The notes under the pieces are model-generated. The model saw nothing but the letters and a program-made list of their open reading frames with translations, was not told the DNA's origin and did no database searches. 8,086 nucleotides of DNA. Origin: Clostridiales bacterium. Lineage in GTDB: Bacteria > Bacillota_A > Clostridia > Oscillospirales > Acutalibacteraceae. The DNA lies in NCBI GenBank assembly GCA_009774735.1, contig VSOH01000060.1, forward strand, positions 1 through 8,086, read 5' to 3'. Of this stretch, positions 5,659-8,086 are shown one piece after another. A program made the position numbers and the translations under genes. How positions within the stretch are numbered: position 1 is the stretch's first letter; each line of letters opens with the position of its first letter.

Positions 5659-6030
5659 ATGTTTGTTGCCATAGATAATAAAAGTGGTATACCGATTTAT
5701 GAACAGATATACAATCAGATTAAAAATCAGATCATCAGCTCGGAAATCGGTGAAAATGAAATGCTGCCGTCAATACGCTCGCTTGCAAAGGATTTGCGTA
5801 TCAGCGTTATCACTACAAAGCGTGCTTATGATGAGCTTGAACGTGATGGCTTTATTTACACGGTTGCAGGCAAGGGATGTTTTGTTGCCCAAAAAAATAT
5901 CGAGCTTCTGCGTGAAGAAAATCTTAAAAAGATTGAATTTCACATTGAAGAAATATTAAAACTTTCATCAGGCTGTAATCTCGCAACGGATGATATTATA
6001 GAGATGATAAGAATTATGGAGGAAAAATGA
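5659..6030 (+). CDS. GntR-family transcriptional regulator, YtrA subfamily
   Basis: This 123-residue protein has an N-terminal winged helix-turn-helix of the GntR type (about residues 10-78): IPIYEQIYNQIKNQI, then LPSIRSLAKDLRIS as the helix-turn-helix, VITTKRAYDELERDGF as the recognition region and GKGCFV as the wing. The short helical tail (80-123), rather than a large effector domain, is typical of the YtrA subfamily, which usually sits first in operons for ABC transporters and represses them. GAGAGG at 5646-5651 is 7 bases before the ATG. It overlaps the ABC ATPase start, and the promoter-embedded palindromes at 5607-5640 are its likely operator. The signal is unknown; relatives respond to cell-wall-active drugs or peptides. 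Confidence 0.92.
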   Translation: MFVAIDNKSGIPIYEQIYNQIKNQIISSEIGENEMLPSIRSLAKDLRISVITTKRAYDELERDGFIYTVAGKGCFVAQKNIELLREENLKKIEFHIEEILKLSSGCNLATDDIIEMIRIMEEK

Positions 6031-6875
6031 TGAATGCAATTGAAATAAAAAATTTGTGTAAATCCTATAAGGATTTTAAAATAGATAATCTTAATCTGAC
6101 ACTGCCCGGTGGATATATTATGGGTCTTGTCGGTGAAAACGGTGCAGGCAAGAGCACGACTATAAAGCTTATACTCAATATGGTGCATAAGGACAGCGGT
6201 TCAATTACTGTTCTCGGTAAGGACAACAGCGATAATTTCGAGCTTACAAAAGAGGATATAGGTGTAGTTCTTGACGAGGTTGGTTTCAGTTCGTATTTTA
6301 ATGCAAAAGACATAAACAAAATTATGTCACATACTTATAAAAACTGGAATAGCAAGCAGTTTTACGCTTATCTTGAAAGACTTTCATTGCCCGCAGATAA
6401 AAAGTTCAAGGATTTATCACGTGGTATGAAAATGAAACTGGGTATTGCAGTCGCTCTTTCACACGATGCTAAGCTGCTGATTCTTGATGAGGCAACCAAC
6501 GGGCTGGATCCGGTTGTGCGTGACGAGGTAACGGATTTGTTTATGGAGTTCACACGGGACGAAAATCATTCCGTGCTCATATCCTCTCATATTGTTTCCG
6601 ATCTTGAAAAAATCTGCGACTATATTGCTTTTATCCATAAAGGAAAGGTCATTCTTTGTGAGGAAAAGGATAGACTCAGAGAGGATTATGCAGTTATTCG
6701 ATGTACCGATAAGCAGCTTGGTGAGCTTAATCAGTCAGCCGTTATCGGTGCAAGAAAAAATGCTTATGGTGTAACAGCGGTAGCGAAAAAGACTGAAATA
6801 CCGGCAGGCTTTGAGTGCTCACCTGTAACTGTTGAGGAGCTGTTTGTGTTTATGTTAAAGGGGGAGAAAAAATGA
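6030..6875 (+). CDS. ABC transporter ATP-binding protein
   Basis: This 281-residue ATPase has a complete nucleotide-binding domain: Walker A GENGAGKST (35-43), signature LSRGMKMKLG (129-138, Arg-Gly-Met replacing the usual GGQ context), Walker B LLILDEATNGLDP (149-161) with catalytic Glu154, and switch His187 in SSHIVSD. The last 70 or so residues form a C-terminal extension as in BcrA/YtrB-like exporters. GGAGG (6018-6022) is 7 bases from the ATG at 6030 and 4 from an ATG at 6027 (one extra Met), so I favour 6030, which overlaps the regulator's TGA by one base. The gene overlaps the permease by 4 bases. It should energise the next protein; the substrate (drug, peptide or lipid) cannot be read from sequence. 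Confidence 0.93.
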   Translation: MNAIEIKNLCKSYKDFKIDNLNLTLPGGYIMGLVGENGAGKSTTIKLILNMVHKDSGSITVLGKDNSDNFELTKEDIGVVLDEVGFSSYFNAKDINKIMSHTYKNWNSKQFYAYLERLSLPADKKFKDLSRGMKMKLGIAVALSHDAKLLILDEATNGLDPVVRDEVTDLFMEFTRDENHSVLISSHIVSDLEKICDYIAFIHKGKVILCEEKDRLREDYAVIRCTDKQLGELNQSAVIGARKNAYGVTAVAKKTEIPAGFECSPVTVEELFVFMLKGEKK

Positions 6876-7489
6876 AGGCTCTTTTAATAAAGGATTTTTA
6901 TCTGATGATAAAAACCTGTAAAATGTTTTTTATTATGATTTTGGCATTTTTTGCAATGGGTATTTTTATTCCTGAAAGGAGTGCCATTTATCTGTACGCA
7001 GTTATTTTTATAGGTATGCTTTCACACAGCCTGCTTGCCATTGAGGAACGTGACGGTTCGGATAAGTATTATCTTATCTGTCCTGTTTCCAAAAAGCAGA
7101 TAGTGGCTGAAAAATATGTTTTTTCTGCAATTATGGTTACTGTTATGATAACTGCGATTGCAGTACTTGAACTGATTAAAAATACGAATATGTCCGCAAT
7201 TCTGTTTATTCTCTCTCTTGCAATTGCACTGGGCTTGATATTTCCGTCCATCAGTATGCCGATTATGTTCAGATATGGTTATGCCAAAGGAAAAATACTC
7301 TTTATGTGCCTTGGCGGTCTACTCGGTATATGCGGTGCTTTTTTTGTAAATGCGAATACTTTTTTTGCCGATACGCTTGGGCTTGTGGCGAACGGTTTTC
7401 TGCCGCTGATTTTAATTTTCGTATCCGTTGTGATATTTGTATTGTCCTATTTGATTTCCGTTAAATTATATCAGAAGCGTGAATTTTAA
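6872..7489 (+). CDS. ABC-2-type permease (ABC2_membrane_5-like)
   Basis: A 205-residue integral membrane protein with about six hydrophobic segments (near 18-34, 39-57, 83-101, 108-132, 142-160 and 176-199). Between helices 2 and 3, EERDGSDKYYLICPVSKKQI (residues 58-77) matches the pattern of small ABC-2 permeases: an acidic pair, an aromatic residue, Pro-Val-Ser, then a basic stretch leading into a Lys-Tyr. It probably works as a homodimer with the ATPase encoded just upstream. GGGGGAG (6860-6866) is 5 bases before the ATG, which overlaps the ATPase stop. No second permease follows; the transcript ends at the hairpin 4 bases after the stop. Confidence 0.88.
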   Translation: MKALLIKDFYLMIKTCKMFFIMILAFFAMGIFIPERSAIYLYAVIFIGMLSHSLLAIEERDGSDKYYLICPVSKKQIVAEKYVFSAIMVTVMITAIAVLELIKNTNMSAILFILSLAIALGLIFPSISMPIMFRYGYAKGKILFMCLGGLLGICGAFFVNANTFFADTLGLVANGFLPLILIFVSVVIFVLSYLISVKLYQKREF

Positions 7490-7492
7490 ATA

Positions 7493-7531
7493 AAAAAGAC
7501 AGCACTCGTAATTTGCGAGTGCTATCTTTTT
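7493..7531. terminator. Bidirectional intrinsic terminator
   Basis: Bases 7493-7508 pair with 7516-7531 (16 positions, one C-A mismatch) around a 7-base loop, with A5 on the left and T5 on the right. It ends the GntR/ABC cassette on the + strand. On the minus strand it lies over the last codons and stop (7522-7524) of the CmpB-like gene, so the hairpin doubles as coding sequence. Confidence 0.85.
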
Positions 7532-7893
7532 ATAACATCAAGTACCTTGAATACCACACCGGACAGTCCAAACCACGCTATAGAAAACGGCAGGCAAATC
7601 TGTCCTAAAAAGTTCAGCGGAACACGCGAATAATCCCACACCTTTTCATCAAGCAGAATGTTGAACACAACACCGAAAAGCAGTTCAATTCCTGTAATTA
7701 TCAGCATACCTATAAGGCATTTTAACCAGAAATTGAGCTGATAATTTCTGCTGATGAAATAGAAGGTGCTCATTACAATAGCACCGGCAAAAAACATTGA
7801 GTAATGCGTTCTGCCTCTGTATAGTATTTCGATAAGGCAATAGCCGAAGCCGCCAATCAGAGCGGCGAAAAAATATTGTAAAAATGTTCTCAT
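7522..7893 (-). CDS. CmpB-like small membrane protein (putative ABC-transporter type IV family)
   Basis: This 123-residue protein has about four membrane helices (near 5-24, 31-48, 56-78 and 97-117). Between helices 3 and 4, VWDYSRVPLNFLGQICL (residues 85-101) closely fits the conserved W-D-Y-S-x-x-P-x-N-x-x-G-Q-I-C-L motif of the family annotated as putative ABC transporter permease CmpB. Its real function is poorly known and no ATPase is paired with it here. Length is at the short end. The ribosome binding site is AAAGGA at 7907-7912 on the complement, 13 bases from the ATG, which is rather far. It stands alone, divergent from the CCA-adding gene; its stop is inside the terminator hairpin shared with the ABC cassette. 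Confidence 0.8.
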   Translation of the reverse strand: MRTFLQYFFAALIGGFGYCLIEILYRGRTHYSMFFAGAIVMSTFYFISRNYQLNFWLKCLIGMLIITGIELLFGVVFNILLDEKVWDYSRVPLNFLGQICLPFSIAWFGLSGVVFKVLDVIKR

Positions 7894-7895
7894 AT

Positions 7896-7924
7896 TTGTA
7901 TTATTATCCTTTTTGTGTTAGAAT
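7896..7924 (+). promoter_or_regulatory. Candidate promoter of the CCA-adding enzyme gene
   Basis: TTGTAT (7896-7901; 4 of 6 to consensus), a 17-base spacer and TAGAAT (7919-7924), with an extended -10 TG at 7916-7917. A start near 7931 gives a leader of about 23 bases. It abuts the start of the divergent CmpB-like gene. Confidence 0.5.
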
Positions 7925-7953
7925 ACTCATAGAAAATTAAGGTCGGTGAATAT

Positions 7954-8086
7954 ATGAATTTATCAGACAGTTCAAAAAAATTAATCCATTTAATCGGCAG
8001 TGCAGGCTATGAGGCATATGCAGTGGGCGGCTGTGTTCGTGATTTTTTGATGCAAAGACCCTGTGATGACATAGATATTACAACAT
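7954..8086 (+). CDS. CCA tRNA nucleotidyltransferase / poly(A) polymerase family, 5' part only
   Basis: The first 44 codons of a gene cut by the window's right edge. AYAVGGCVRDFL (residues 21-32) is the class II nucleotidyltransferase head motif with the Gly-Gly pair that positions the triphosphate, and D39-I-D41 (in DDIDIT) is the catalytic metal-binding Asp-x-Asp. In Firmicutes such proteins usually add CCA to tRNA 3' ends. The fragment cannot tell a full CCA enzyme from an A-adding or poly(A) variant. The ribosome binding site is weak (AAGG at 7939-7942, 11 bases before the ATG). A candidate promoter lies at 7896-7924. Confidence 0.9.
   Translation, partial: MNLSDSSKKLIHLIGSAGYEAYAVGGCVRDFLMQRPCDDIDITT

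Overview
This AT-rich window, with dense co-directional genes, strong AGGAG-type ribosome binding sites and short or overlapping gene junctions, looks like chromosome of an anaerobic low-GC Firmicute. A gut-type Clostridia lineage (Oscillospiraceae/Ruminococcaceae-like) is my inference from gene content and base composition; no rRNA or other taxonomic marker is present.

Bases 1-5340 hold one six-gene operon on the + strand. In order: a CooC/AcsF-type P-loop ATPase with a CXC metal site (64-828); two subunits of the 2-hydroxyacyl-CoA dehydratase / benzoyl-CoA reductase / double-cubane-cluster superfamily (847-2043 and 2040-3605); their ATP-driven [4Fe-4S] activator (3628-4428); a 54-residue single-span membrane protein (4439-4603); and a 228-residue protein (4603-5289) that resembles the iron-sulfur/A-cluster domain of acetyl-CoA synthase (AcsB/CdhC) but lacks several canonical metal ligands. 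Coupled junctions suggest one transcript, ended by a strong hairpin at 5291-5334. In front of the first gene is a perfect -10 hexamer (2-7) followed by an inverted repeat (12-29) that differs by one base from the clostridial Rex operator consensus, so NADH/NAD+ control is plausible. This operon is the most unusual item. It pairs an archerase-type low-potential reductase with two proteins of Wood-Ljungdahl type (a nickel-insertion-like ATPase and an ACS-like domain), and the window has no CO dehydrogenase, CoA-transferase or acyl-CoA dehydrogenase.

A 52-residue rubredoxin (5342-5500, minus strand) converges on the operon and shares its bidirectional terminator. Then comes a three-gene + strand cassette: a YtrA-type GntR regulator (5659-6030), an ABC ATPase (6030-6875) and an ABC-2-type permease (6872-7489). 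A consensus promoter and overlapping palindromes lie upstream, as in a self-regulated drug/peptide-responsive exporter. A second bidirectional hairpin (7493-7531) separates it from a minus-strand CmpB-like four-helix membrane protein (7522-7893). The window ends in the first 44 codons of a CCA-adding enzyme / poly(A) polymerase family gene (7954-8086).

With the rubredoxin placed, no gene-free stretch exceeds about 160 bases.
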